The position numbers were made by a program, and so were the translations under genes. The notes under the pieces are model-generated. The model saw only the letters and a list, made by a program, of their open reading frames with translations, did not search any database and was not told where the DNA came from. Shown piece after piece: positions 26,106-37,796 of a stretch of DNA of 53,285 nucleotides (positions are counted from its first letter, which is position 1; every line of letters starts with the position of its first letter). Source of the DNA: Rhizophagus sp. LPA8_4_AMF (taxonomy: Eukaryota > Glomeromycota > Glomeromycetes > Glomerales > Glomeraceae); assembly GCA_021464525.1 (NCBI GenBank), contig JADRCO010000110.1, forward strand, positions 1 to 53,285. Direction: 5' to 3'.

Positions 26106-26840
26106 TTAACGACCACGACCACGACCGCGAGTACCACGTCCTCGTCCACGCCCACGTCCACGCCCAACACCAACAGCTATGTAATTTAAAATAATATTGT
26201 TAGTTTTGATCTTTTTTTTTAATATAATCTCAATATACCATAACCTCTTTACACCAAAGAACCAATAAAACAATTTCCTTAAAACAAAAAAGATTTAAAG
26301 TAAAAGGGACCCCCAAAAAATAAACATACCTTCTTTTTTCTTGGCCTTGGCTTTTGGTGTATCATCAACTAATAATGTGTCTAATGGGAGTGAATCCGGT
26401 AAAATATAATATCTAACGTTATTTCCTCTAATACTTAAAGAATCTAAATTTACAGGATCTTTGTTTTTTACAGTCATTTTGACTGTTTTAAGATGAGTAT
26501 TCATACTCATATCAACACCTAATTAAATAGAATAATTTAAAATTAAGAAAGATTTTTTTTTAAAAAAAATTGGAATATTATTTTATAAACAAAGAAAATA
26601 CCAGTAATTGTTCCATGAACTATTGTCCCATTTTTTAATTCTATAGTTACAGTTTCATTATTCAGTTTCATCAAAAATCTAATATGAAAAAAAAAAGAAA
26701 TTTATAAGTTTAAATTAAATAAAATAGAAATTTTATATTCCTGAGATTTTCTTTTTTTTTTTACTTATTTTATCTTTTTATAGTCCAAAAATAAATAAAT
26801 AAATAATAAATAATAAATTTACAGACCTTACGAGTTTCAT
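26106..26840 (-). CDS. SMD1: small nuclear ribonucleoprotein Sm D1
   Basis: Core component of the heptameric Sm ring on U1, U2, U4 and U5 snRNAs. On the minus strand the ATG at 26840-26838 is followed after 14 nt by the first intron. Later exons run about 26687-26602, 26519-26330 and 26176-26106, for about 116 residues, the usual length. The Sm fold is clear: [20 protein letters not shown] (Sm1 start), [16 protein letters not shown] and the Sm2 motif [16 protein letters not shown]. The C-terminus is the diagnostic [19 protein letters not shown] tail, a substrate for symmetric arginine dimethylation. It is one of two spliceosomal genes in the window, with SAD1/USP39. Confidence 0.96.
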
Positions 26841-27121
26841 GGTGAATTACTTTAATAGTGTCAACGTTGTTTTTTACTTTATTATTTCGATACAAAGAAA
26901 CGAGAGTTTTTACAGAGATATAACTGCTTTTGATCGGTAAATATTTCAAGAAATTATGATCATGTGCTAATTTTAATCACATGAGTCGGTTTGTAGATTG
27001 CGATGTCGTTCCTGTAGCTCGAAGTTTGACGTTATTTGCTTATCTCAACAAATCGGATTACTCATTTTAATCTTTCCCAACATGCAAGTAGCGCTTTTAA
27101 GAACTGCCAAACATTAATTAA

Positions 27122-27322
27122 TTAGCCTTCAATATTTACCTCGAAAGTTTACGCCCACTGCTTAGCGAAGAAGAAAAACGCATACGAAAATCTAATAAGA
27201 ATTTTCGTCGAAGAATGAAAGTCCCTCCAGAATCCCGATCTCACATTTTTGATTATTTTAGGAATATTAAGTCATTAACTTTTAACTGTCATACGACCGA
27301 TATTTTAATATTAAAAATTTGA
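27122..27322 (+). pseudogene. coding-like exon relic
   Basis: The frame open from 27122 to the TGA at 27320 reads as a normal soluble protein segment (LESLRPLLSEEEKRIRKSNK, then NFRRRMKVPPESRSHIFDYF). Codons are more varied and composition richer than in neighbouring noncoding DNA, with no ATG near its start and no clear splice sites. I infer a decayed exon. The pattern of a basic stretch, then PP, then an aromatic helix faintly recalls HMG-box proteins, but the match is too weak to assign. Confidence 0.3.
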
Positions 27323-30004
27323 GAGTAATTATGCAGTATTATAGTTATTGTGATCATTATTACTTTATGCGACAATGTATACAATTCAAATTTTATTATT
27401 CTCGGTGAATCGGGGATAGATTATGACAGTGCTCTGGGAAAATTTGGTTATTAAAAAATATTTTCGACCAAAAAATTCTGTTTTCACATTAAAAGTATAA
27501 TGTTCGATCCCGTAACCAAAATTTCACATTTATACATTCTAGTCACTCTGTTTATCAGATTATCTCAATGTGGCTCAGCTATAGAGAAACGGTCCTATTT
27601 TAAATGTATCATTCACATTTGAAAGTATTTACGCGTAGCACTGATTTTTTGTGAAAGAACAATACGGGCTTAATAGTGAATTACGTTATTTTCGTTTACT
27701 ATTTATACGTGTAGATTAAACATGATCGATTTTTCTTTCACCGGAAGAAGATTGTCTTAGGCGGCTTATTTCAGTTTCGATATATATTCTACATAGTTAT
27801 ATAATTACCTGTAATTTTTATTGAAATTTGTGTTCTTTCAATATATAAAAGAATAAATAAAAATAAAAATTTTCTTTTTTGTTGAAATCTAACGATAGTA
27901 AAGAAAAGTAATAAGAGAATCGTGTATAAATAATAAAGGATTATTACCTTCTTATAAAGTTATGGTTATGAAGTTGCATTAATGATTTTGTTGAAGGTCT
28001 TTTTATATAATTACATAGTTTTAATAGAATGAAAGATCATATACAGTATGATATCACTCTTATCTAAATCATCTATAATAAAAATATATTCTGCACATTT
28101 GATTGACATTGACAAATAATTAAAAATTCTCTGGATTCACTTTGCTGTCGACTATTCTATATTCGTATTAGTTCATCAAAGATGAGTTAATTATCAGCGA
28201 AATTCTTGCTCTTATTTTGCATTCTTTTCAAAAAGCGATAAGTGGTTACCCATTATTCTTGTAATAATCATCATTACAATACATTTTTTTCTCATACATA
28301 TCTGCTACGGCCTGAAGGGTAATAACTAACTGACAGACATGCCATTCGCAAAAGATACTCTTGCATCAACTCATGTGAATAAATCAACACATGATCTTTA
28401 AAAGTCTTATTTTATTCCAGTAGTATAACTTGTTTATTATATGCAGTTCGATATTTGAAAAACGAATCCCATAATTTCAAAATTTTCAGATTTCATCATA
28501 AATATGACCTTATTCACACAATAACTTTATTACAGATTTAATTTTTAATCGGCTAGGTTTCTAAAAAAAAAAAGAAGAGGATTAGATTATTAAATCAATC
28601 GCTTACTGATTGGGGTTGATTTGCGCGGTTTGGAATGAAAATGATGAGAAAGAAAAAAATAGATAATGCTATAATATTCTTCATAACTTTACTTTTTTAA
28701 GTAAAATTGATATAATTAATTATCTCTCAAATGTTTTATTTTACCTATAATACCACTAAGTCGCTAACGATTGTCGACTATTCTCTTCCAATTGTACTTA
28801 TTATACTTGGTTATCGACTATCGCAGTATCGCTTCTCAGTTAATTGATCATATTCCAGTAATTCGATCACGGAGATTTTTTTTTAATAATTTTTTTTTTA
28901 ATTTTCAATGTTTTTAACACAAAATTAGTAACGAAAATACCTCGTGATAGATTTTTAATCAGGTATTCTGTTATACAAAAATTTCTTGGCAAATTGCCCA
29001 ATTCGTAAATTTTCCTATTTAAGTATAGACCTGAATTCGCCATTTTAATTTAATTTTTTTTGTTTATGAAACACAAATAATCAATTTGGATAAATAATTT
29101 TTTACTTGTGGGCTGAAATTTAAATATTTTAAGTAAATTTCTCAGGGAAAAAACAAGATAGCTAACAGGATTTCAGTTTGTAAGCTAAATTTATATAATA
29201 AAAAATATGTATAATAATATGAATCCACATTATAATCATGTTGACAGAGGTAGAAGCATTGTTCGAGAAAAAAAATACCTTCTAGTCCATTTTAATTAAT
29301 ATAAATAAGAACTTTTCATTTGATAATCATAATATACAATGACGTCATTTTAATTTAATTTAGGAATCTTAAATGAAATATCATTATCAATACTTTTAAA
29401 TACTTTAAGATGGTAAATTTATTTTATTGGATAGTCTCAAAAATTTGAGTAAAAACTTTTTTACAAGAGATTGTTTCCATTTCCTTTTAAATTTTTTACA
29501 ATCAACCTGTTTTAGCCAAATTTTTACATATTATTGTCAAAAAGAACAAAGACTTTCTTTATATTAAATTGTATAGCAAGTTCGATTCCTTTTTTGTCAT
29601 TAACCCTAATGTCGTGAAGAAGCACTGCAGAAATTTTTTTTATAAGGCTGAAAAAATTTTTATTTTTTTTCTTCTAAAAAGTTTTGAAGGAAAAAGAAAA
29701 TGGTCCGAATATTTTCTCCATTAATAAAATTAAAATTCCTTTCATTTTTTTTTTTTTCTCAAAACCATAAACGAATTTAAAGATTAAATATTTTTTTTTT
29801 ATTAAACAAAAAAAGAACGGCCTCCCTTCCTAATTTGGACATAATGTTTAAAAAATTTGAAGATATGCATTAAACTTTTTTTGTACTTTATTATCTGCAG
29901 ACGTTTTTTTTTAATGGTTTATTTATAAATACAAATTTCTCAATAAAATTATTTTTTTTTTTTTTTGAATTCTGGTTTTTTTTTACCTTATAATTTCTTT
30001 TATA

Positions 30005-30018
30005 TTTTCGAAAAAAAA

Positions 30019-30060
<42 letters not shown>

Positions 30061-30137
30061 AATAATAATCATAATAATAATCATAATAATAAATAAATAA
30101 ACAAACAAATAAAATTAATAATAATAATTTATAAATT
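30005..30137. repeat. poly-A tract and AATAAT(CA) microsatellite
   Basis: A nearly pure A run from about 30011 to 30058, interrupted by TTAT, followed by AATAATAATCATAATAATAATC-type units. A second A run (30175-30193) abuts the start codon at 30194. Poly(dA:dT) tracts exclude nucleosomes and commonly mark fungal promoters. Confidence 0.8.
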
Positions 30138-30162
30138 ATAAATTTCTATTTTTTTATTTTTA

Positions 30163-30193
<31 letters not shown>

Positions 30194-30194
<1 letters not shown>

Positions 30195-32600
30195 TGGCTA
30201 CAACAATTATAACCACTATTGATCAAGTACCATTCGTATCTTCACCATTAAATGTGGAAATATTAAAATTCCCAATCGAATCAAATTTTCGTAAAGATTT
30301 ATCAAAAACAAAAAATATTTGTAAAAATGTATTGAAAATATTTCAAGAAGTGAAAAATAATAAGGATCTTATTGATATAAGTTTAAATATAATTAATTCT
30401 GGGAATGATTTACTTTCGGAAATTCAACAAATTGTTGATGGATCACAAAATTCTTTTGAAATTAAAAAAGAGATTGAAGAATCTCCTGCTTTTCAAGATT
30501 ATAGTAATTGTATATCAAAATTTGAAACTTTTAATCATTCAAATCCAGCTGATGAGGTAATAATATTTTACGTCACTTATTATAACACATACTTATATAA
30601 TATTAACTCTCCTCTCTCTCTCTTTTTATCTCTCTTAGGTTCGTCATGACATAACAAAATTAAATGATGAATTGAAAGCATCAACTGATGAATTACGTGA
30701 TATATTTATTAAATGGAAATCCGGTCGTGTGGGATGGAATGGAAAGATTAAAAAAAAGATTAAAGCATTTGCTAAGATGGCGAATATTAGGAAATCTGTT
30801 ACAGCTTATGAAAAAGAAATAAAACTTTGTGAAATTAAATCAGATTTCGTTGAACCTCTGGAACCACCTGTTGTTGTTGGAAGTACTATAAAAGGGACTT
30901 ATGTTTCTTCACTTGTTGCTATAAAAGGGGTTGGATCCTTTGAAAAAAGCGATCCAAAACTTCTTGATCTTAAAAGGGAAATTGATTTATTAAAAAGTTT
31001 AAGTCAATGTCATCATATACTTGATGTGTAAGTATAAGAAAAAGTGTGCTTGACAACACATATAAAAAGAATTAATTACTAAAATGTTGATATATATATA
31101 TATATATTTTAGTTATGGATTTATTCGTCGAGGTACAAATTGTAGTGTTATTTCACGATGGGGAGAATATAATCTTCAAACTTATCTTACAGGAAATTTA
31201 AATCGGGATATGGTGAGAAAATTAGCAATCGCGTATGGAATTGCTAATGCGTTGAGTTTTATTCATAAACAAAATATTTTACATTATGATATAAGAAGGT
31301 ATGTTTTAAAGTCAATATATATATTTTTTTAATTTAATTATTTTATTTATACCCTTTTCTATTTTTTTTTTTAGTGACAACATTTTCTTGGACGCTCAAT
31401 TAGAAGTAAAACTTTCTAATTTCCGTACTGTTAATGATTCACCAATTTTCATGAAATCAATTACTAAGCAACCAGATTCAAGGTGGACTCCTCCTGAGAA
31501 ATTTCGAGGTGAAAATTATACTGCTGCTAGTGAAATTTATAGGTAATTATTTATCCTTTTAAAAAATAATATCTATATATTTATAATTTAGTAAATTTAA
31601 TATCTTTTTCTTGTTTAGTTTTTCTTTAGTTCTTTGGGAAATCATTAATCATAAAATTCCATATCATGATGATACAAATATTAATCAAATTAAAACAAAA
31701 GTTCTTATTGGAATACATCCACAACCTGAAGCAATTGTTGGTACTCCAATCGAATATCAAAACATAATGAAGCAAGGATGGGATTTATCCTCAAAACAAC
31801 GTCCTGATATTGATTATATTTGTGATATATTAAAAAGATTAGTAACAACAGAAAAATATTGGCCAAATGAAATATCTAGAGTTACTGATATTAATGATGT
31901 TAAGAATAATTTTCTTTCTCCAAATTCTGCAATTAGAGGTGATGATGCTTCTTCAATTCATACAAATTGTTCAGCGGATGGTGATTATATTTCTTCTGCT
32001 GGTTTAACTATTACTGCAACAACACATCTTGAAAAACGTAAAGGCCTTGATAAACTTAATCCTTTCCAAAAACAGTTGGATTTTGATGAAGCGATTAATT
32101 TACATAATGAAAAAAATTACAATAAAGCGTGGAAAATATTTAAAGAAATTGAGAAAAGAAATCAATCTCCAGAAGCAAAATTTTGGGTGGGACTTTATTA
32201 TCTTAAAGGTTATCATGATAAAGGAAGTAAGGGTAAAGCAGATCCAAGAGCAAGTAAATATTTATATCAGGCTGCGAAAGAAGGTCATCCTGATGCTCAA
32301 TATTGGTACTCTATTTCAATATTAAATTATGGTATGATAGCTAAAGAACAAAAAGATGAAGAACAATTTAAAGTCGCAAACGATTTTTTACGTAAAGCTG
32401 CAGACCAAGATCATTATTATGCTTTGAAAAAATTAGGAAATATTATAAGGAAAGGAGAATATGGTAATATTAGTAATACTACACTTGGAAATGATATGAT
32501 TAGAAAAGCTCGTACTCTAGTTTCTAAATCATCACTTGAAGCTGGATCATTTGATATCAGGCCATCCGATAAATTAGGACGCCATAGTACTGTTAATTAA
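30194..32600 (+). CDS. kinase-like protein (probable pseudokinase) with helical N-terminus and C-terminal Sel1 repeats
   Basis: Five exons join in frame: 30194-30556, 30639-31027, 31113-31298, 31375-31542, 31619-32600, giving 695 residues. Residues 1-190 are predicted mainly helical and charged, with no signal peptide. The protein kinase-like domain covers about 198-460. The VAIK lysine is Lys217, the catalytic loop reads HYDIRSDN (Asp310, Asn314), but DFG is replaced by NFR (Asn328-Phe329-Arg330) and the glycine loop is degenerate (GSTIKGTY). PPEKFRG and IYSFSLVLWEI follow as in TKL-type kinases. Loss of the metal-binding Asp makes phosphotransfer doubtful. Sel1-like helical repeats occupy about 515-650 (EAKFWVGLYYLKG, DPRASKYLYQAAKEGHPDAQ, FLRKAADQDHYYALKKLG). 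Kinase-Sel1 fusions are very numerous in arbuscular mycorrhizal fungi. A signalling scaffold role is inference. Confidence 0.88.
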
Positions 32601-33446
32601 TTAGAGAAATTAGTATATCAAAATATTTGAAAGAAATATTTATATTTTTAAAATAATTTTATTATACATTATATTATATATTTTAAATTATAACTTTATA
32701 TATAAAAAAGTCAAAATAAATAAACGAATATCATATTTTTGCATAAAGTACACTTATTATTCAATGATAATGCAATTGTTTAATTAATGTTTGATGATAA
32801 TTTCAAGTGCATAAGAATGATTTCCTGTTGATCTAACCAAATACTGAAATAAATAAAAGGCGATTGTTATTCGTACCCTCTACTTTTGTTATTCAATCTA
32901 CAATCACGTTATATTAATTTTACTGCGCCATTCGTTTTTGATAAATGAGAGTTAAATGGCAAACTAGCTCAGCCAGAAGAGATCCTTCTGAATTCGAGTT
33001 ACTAGTAGATTAAATAGGTGAAAAAATGTACTCTTTGCCATCATTCTGGACATGATTCTCACAATTGGCAATTAAAAATATTACATAACAATACATTTAT
33101 TCTTTAATATTTAATTTATGCTTAAACAATTTTAAAAAATAAAGTTTTAAGAGTGCTATTAACAATGTTTTTATGTGATATCTGTGATATCAAATTATTA
33201 TATCTTCAAGGCCGTTCAGAAAAATTCTACGAAGAATATAAGTAAAAGATTCATGTTATTTGTCAATTTCGTATTGTACAGTATATTTCTTGTGACTCGA
33301 TCAAGCTATAATTTATTTACTTTATTAAAAATAGTATGTGAAAACGTGACCGTTTAAATTTACAAATATAATAAAAATGTGAATTTATATATATATGAGA
33401 TAATGTTTTTTATAGATAGAAAAAAGAAAAAAAAATATGCAAATTT
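32601..33446. other. intergenic region between convergent kinase-like and KH genes
   Basis: AT-rich 3' flanks of both genes. An AACTAGCTCAGCCAGAAG word near 32962 resembles a tRNA A box but no tRNA folds around it. A 60-codon open frame at 33175-33357 looks like chance. Confidence 0.4.
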
Positions 33447-35069
33447 TTAAAGCAAAGTTGATATCATTTCTTGAACATAATTAAGTGTGTCAAAAGCATT
33501 ATTCATAAATGCTTCTATATTATTTAAAGTGACACCTCGAGCCCAAGTATGATGTTTCAAGGTGATCAATTTTTGAGTGGAGATTCTGTTGTTAATATCA
33601 CAATGTTTGATCGTTGAGAATGTAATATGATAATTTTCATTCCTTTTTTAAAGTGAAAAATAAAGATTTAGTCAATAAAATTGTTATTTTTTAAGAAAAA
33701 ATCACCGAATGATACAATGGATAAATGTTACCTGAAACTTTTCTTTTCTATGACTTGTCGAACTACGGCTTTTTGCATTAAAGTGTCAGAAAAATCACTG
33801 GATTTAAACCACATTCCATCTCTTTCAGCAAAAGAATTAGAAGATTGAATATTATTAATGATCTCTTCGACTTTTGAACCTTCAGAAGAAAGATCATAAT
33901 GAGTTTTAAGCGAAAATCTAAAGTCGGGTGCATTTGAACCAGAAACAATATCAAAATTCGCTAGAAAATTTTCAAATATAAAAAAATTTTAAAAAATAAG
34001 TAAAAAAGAAAAAATTTGTAATTTAGTTAAAATTAAATAATTTCTTACCTAGACGATTAATACTGTGTGAATTATTTACTACTTTCCATTTATTTTCATC
34101 TTCATTCCAACGTAATTTCAATTTCCTCTTCTTATTTGTTGTTGTTGGAGTATAGTAAATATATACGCATCCTTTTGTTTTGTCTTTAGAAGGTCGTTTA
34201 TGATGAACTTTGAATCCAAATTTTTGTTGAAGTACTTTGAAATCTTCGTAAACTTGGGGTGAATCTTGTTGAAATTCAACATTAACAGTTTTACCATCCC
34301 GATTTCCATTATCCTCACCAACGCTTCCTCGACGACCTCTTCCTGATAGGACATTAAACTTATACCATTCCTTTAAAGTAAAAGAATCCTTGGGATTATC
34401 TATTTCAAAAAATAAGACTTTGCCGAAAAATATTCTGGGTTTTAAAATAATTTGTTCGGAAAAAAGTGAATCTGCGGAACTTTGCCTAAAATTTGATTTT
34501 AATTTTGATGACAATATATCTAAACAATCATCAAGTTTATCGAATGTGTTAAATTGACAAGGAGTAATATGAAGATAATCTTCAATATTAACGTCATCAA
34601 ATTCATCAGGCTCATTGTATCTATCATCATCATCTTTAGTAAATTTAACGAAGTAACGAGTTCTTCCATTTGACGACTCTTCATCGACTTCGACAAATTT
34701 AAGTCTGTTATTATCAAAACCTGACTCAGACAAGATAAAATAACTGACCGTTGGAATAAAAGAGGTTTTTTCAAGTATATCTCTAATCAAGATTTTGGCT
34801 TCCCCACGTTGAGATGAATTTCCATAAATTCTTATAATTGTGTTAGATGGTTCACTATTAACGCGAATTTTTGCGCCAGATTGATTCCTAAATTAAAAAA
34901 AAAAAGGTATATTAAATATAATGATAAAATGATCAAAAAAAAAGGTGAAATATTAAAAAATTAATATTTACTCAAATTGCCTAACTTTTGAGGATCCTTT
35001 AGCTCCGGTAACAAGGGAAAGCCTTTCATTTTTGGTAATATCGAAAACTTCTTCACCCATACTTGTCAT
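33447..35069 (-). CDS. KH-domain RNA-binding protein with uncharacterised central and C-terminal regions
   Basis: Four exons on the minus strand join in frame: 35069-34972, 34887-34049, 33960-33732, 33642-33447, giving 453 residues. Residues about 15-75 form one type I KH domain: LSLVTGAKGSSKVRQF with the GxxG loop as GAKG, then NQSGAKIRVN and IIRIYGNSSQRGEAKILI. The first intron falls inside this domain. The remaining 370 residues are soluble and charged with aromatic-rich strands (GFKVHHKRPSKDKTKGCVYI, FVKFTKDDDDRYNEPD) and a last exon with LITLKHHTWARGVTLNN. I do not recognise a family for them. The likely activity is single-stranded RNA binding; targets are unknown. The gene ends tail to tail with the kinase-like gene. 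Confidence 0.75.
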
Positions 35070-35769
35070 TTTTTTTTTTATATATTTTGTGTAAAATTTA
35101 AAAGAATTTTTTCTTTTATGTAATCGTGCGAGAAATTTTTATTTTTATTTTTTATAAATGAATATTATGAAAATCGTGCGAATTTGAATTTTTTTTGCTA
35201 TCAAAATTCCCAAGTAATTATATACAAAAAAAAAAAAATACTTTTTTTAAGCAACAATAACACAGCCGCAGTGTGATAAAGGCGCAATCATATGATGACA
35301 TTGTTAATAATAATTTCCAAATACGGGAATGTTGATCATATTCCTGCAATTATTGAAACTTTATGTATTTTAATAAGTACTGTTGTGTACATCAGTTTTC
35401 TTTTGTTGATATCTGATAAGATGACTCAATTGACTCATGCAAAATAATTACCATTCGACGTAGTAAAAATGATTTTAAACAATAACACCTAATAAATGAG
35501 GGTACATATAAATTTGGTATGATGATCGAAATTTTTGGATATATATAATTTTGTTTTTGATTATGGGTTTTGATAACGGGCCGATCACTACCAAAATTAA
35601 TTCTTTCTTTTCTTGAGGAAAAAAAAAATAATATATACTTTTCAGGAGATCAGATTATGCATCAAAATGCATTAGATTACGCAAGTATACAACGTATACC
35701 TGATTATAAAATGTAATGTGATTTAAAATCCATAAAAAATTAACCTATCAGTCTAAAATATTAAAAGTC
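35070..35769. other. divergent promoter region between KH gene and secreted protein gene
   Basis: 700 bp between divergent starts. An A run lies at 35226-35239, and ATGCATCAAAATGCAT (35656-35671), an inverted pair of ATGCAT words, lies about 100 bases before the plus-strand gene. No further gene seen. Confidence 0.4.
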
Positions 35770-36327
35770 ATGATCGTTGAATACCCAAGATTCCGTACAT
35801 CGATAATAATGATATTCATTGTTATGATTAGTATTAGCATCGTTGTCATTCCTGTTGAGTTAGGAGAAGCTTGTGTATTTTACAAACAATTTTCTCTTGT
35901 ATCTATAGAAATAGGCCACATTGGTTGGGGTTTGCAAATAGGTGGCACCAGCACTTATGTTTATGGTTCAACCGATGGTCAAGAAGCTTTACATATACCT
36001 AAAGGTCAGCCAAATGGCTACTGGAAGGACCAAGGAAGTTATGAGAGTATGATTAATGTTTTTAAATCCAAAGATTATATTAGTTACAATTGTGAAAAAG
36101 TAGAAAACAATAATGTTAATGCAGCATACGCTAAAATGGCGGAGATAAAAGCGAACGGCTATGATGTTATTGGCAATAATTGCCTTGACCATACAATCGC
36201 CATTTTAATGTCATATAATGCAAAAGGATTTCCAACAGAGTTTCTACCTAAAGATTGGTTCAGTGATTTGGGCACTGAAGGCAACAATAATGGAGGAAGC
36301 TGGTCACCAGAATCCATGGATCTTTGA
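35770..36327 (+). CDS. intronless secreted or membrane-anchored protein with permuted NlpC/P60-LRAT-like His/Cys layout
   Basis: 185 residues from ATG 35770 to TGA 36325. Residues 8-33 are a strong hydrophobic signal peptide or anchor (TSIIMIFIVMISISIVVIPV) ending near LGEACVF. The mature part has His50 in IEIGHIGWGLQIGG and Cys138 in YDVIGNNCLDHTIAIL. A His on an early strand followed by an NNC motif at the start of a late helix is the order seen in circularly permuted papain-like folds (LRAT, PPPDE, permuted NlpC/P60). If that holds, it would be a thiol hydrolase or acyltransferase acting outside the cell or in the secretory pathway. The catalytic assignment is inference. Two further Cys (35 and 108) could form a disulfide. 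Lack of introns in an intron-dense genome is unusual and compatible with acquisition by transfer or with a young gene. Confidence 0.6.
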   Translation: MIVEYPRFRTSIIMIFIVMISISIVVIPVELGEACVFYKQFSLVSIEIGHIGWGLQIGGTSTYVYGSTDGQEALHIPKGQPNGYWKDQGSYESMINVFKSKDYISYNCEKVENNNVNAAYAKMAEIKANGYDVIGNNCLDHTIAILMSYNAKGFPTEFLPKDWFSDLGTEGNNNGGSWSPESMDL

Positions 36328-37796
36328 TGAGGCCATGAGTGATTTGATTAGTAAGGTGAATTCTAAAAATAGATAGAATATAGATAATCGTAACTATAGT
36401 GCAGGTCAACTATGGATATCATTTAAATAATAAATTATTCTCTAGAATGAAATTAATTTTACACAAAGAAAAAGAAATCACTGCGTCGTCAGAACAATGT
36501 GACTTTCTTTATTTGTAATCGTTACCTGTTACCACATGCATTAAATTTTTCTTTACTTGTTTGCATAATTGACATGACCAGATCTTAAGTATCTTTGTAC
36601 AAAATTTCTTTAAATGGTAAGCTGATATACGTAACCCTATTAATTAAATAACTTGCTGCGGCGCGCAATTATTTTATTATTCTTTGTTAAAAAGGAGTGG
36701 GCTAATATTTTTAGTGTATTAATTCATCAAGTGCAAGAAATCTTACAAAATTCTTTCTAGTTTCGTTCATTCGTTGTTTCGTACCAAAACTTTTACAAAA
36801 TATTAATATGGATTTTTTTTCTTACTATTATTAAGATGAGCGGCCATTTAGTTATTTCCTCACGCAAATAGCGATATAGATTATGCTCTTAAACATTTTT
36901 CATTTTCGGCCAATATATTTTTATGTCGAATGAGAAATTGGAGTCGTAGAGTCGTGACGAAAGCGAATGGTTTATTGATCTTTCAACGAATAAACGAACT
37001 ACTTATCCAGGTTGTGCTGATTCTAACCTTATATTATTCAATTTATCAAACTATACTGTATATGTACAAATGTTTAGTATATTCGAAACGATTAGCTGAT
37101 ATAAGTAATGCAATGAAACTATAATGTTTAGATGTCAAATTAAAAAAGACGTAGAATGTTAAAATTAAAAAACTTTCGAGGTATAAGAAATTTGAATTCT
37201 GTGAAAGTGATAATATTTTCATTTAATACATGCAAATGCCACCCGTTATAACGACACTCTTCGGACCATTAGTAAATTTTTTCTAATTGTCGTTATAATG
37301 TGATTTATTATGTTTTATATAACGACATCAAAGGAATCCAAAAAATGGCATGTCGTTATACAATAATATGTTGTTATAACGAGATGCCGTTATAACGGGC
37401 GGCACTTGTAATATAAAATTAATTTAAAATAACGATGAACGGAGAATGAAAAAAAAAGATCATTTTTTTTTCATAATCAATCGGGCCAGCATTGCATATC
37501 GAATATAAATATTTTCAAATAACATACAAATGATAATCAAACATTGTTTTTTTCCCGGCATATGTCTTTATTTGTAAAGTATATGTTAACTGAAGAATTC
37601 GAAATATTTTCTTTTTTTCGACAACAAAAATTTTCGCAATGTGATAATAAAAGAATAACGTAAATTCCATCTCGTTGCAAAATATTTCAAAATTTAATAT
37701 TATCAAATTCCAAAATATTATTACATATTTATCTAAATTAAATCTTTCACTTTTAGAATTATTTTTTCATACATTTTTTTTTTTCGTTTATAAAAA
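36328..37796. other. intergenic region containing one inverted-repeat element
   Basis: No gene called. A 64-codon open frame at 36930-37124 has no family resemblance. The inverted-repeat element at 37233-37408 is listed separately. The 50 bases before 37797 form a T-rich leader of the next (broken) gene. Confidence 0.4.
37233..37408. mobile_element. 176-bp non-autonomous inverted-repeat element (MITE-like)
   Basis: The left end CAAATGCCACCCGTTATAACG is matched in reverse complement by the right end CGTTATAACGGGCGGCACTTG, 19 of 21 positions identical. Inside, further GTTATA/TATAAC words recur in both directions. There is no coding capacity. I could not define a target-site duplication with confidence. 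The size and ends fit a miniature inverted-repeat element, with TATAAC-rich ends like those of pogo/Tigger-type transposons. Confidence 0.6.

Larger units (their letters stand above)
26841..30193. other. long intergenic region between divergent SmD1 and kinase-like genes
   Basis: 3.3 kb with no intact gene that I can support. One coding-like relic is listed separately at 27122-27322. The right part (29640-30190) is full of T and A homopolymers and the TAATAATCA microsatellite just before the next start codon. A 10-base GTTCGATTCC word at 29582 is isolated and not part of a tRNA. Confidence 0.45.

Noticed and set aside
29575-29600. GTTCGATTCC, a perfect tRNA B-box word
   Set aside because: The flanking T stem does not pair (GCAAG against CCTTT) and no A box or acceptor stem lies upstream.
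32955-33020. AACTAGCTCAGCCAGAAG followed by AATTCGAGTT, tRNA-like A and B boxes
   Set aside because: No cloverleaf stems can be formed, so at most a chance or very old tRNA-derived relic.
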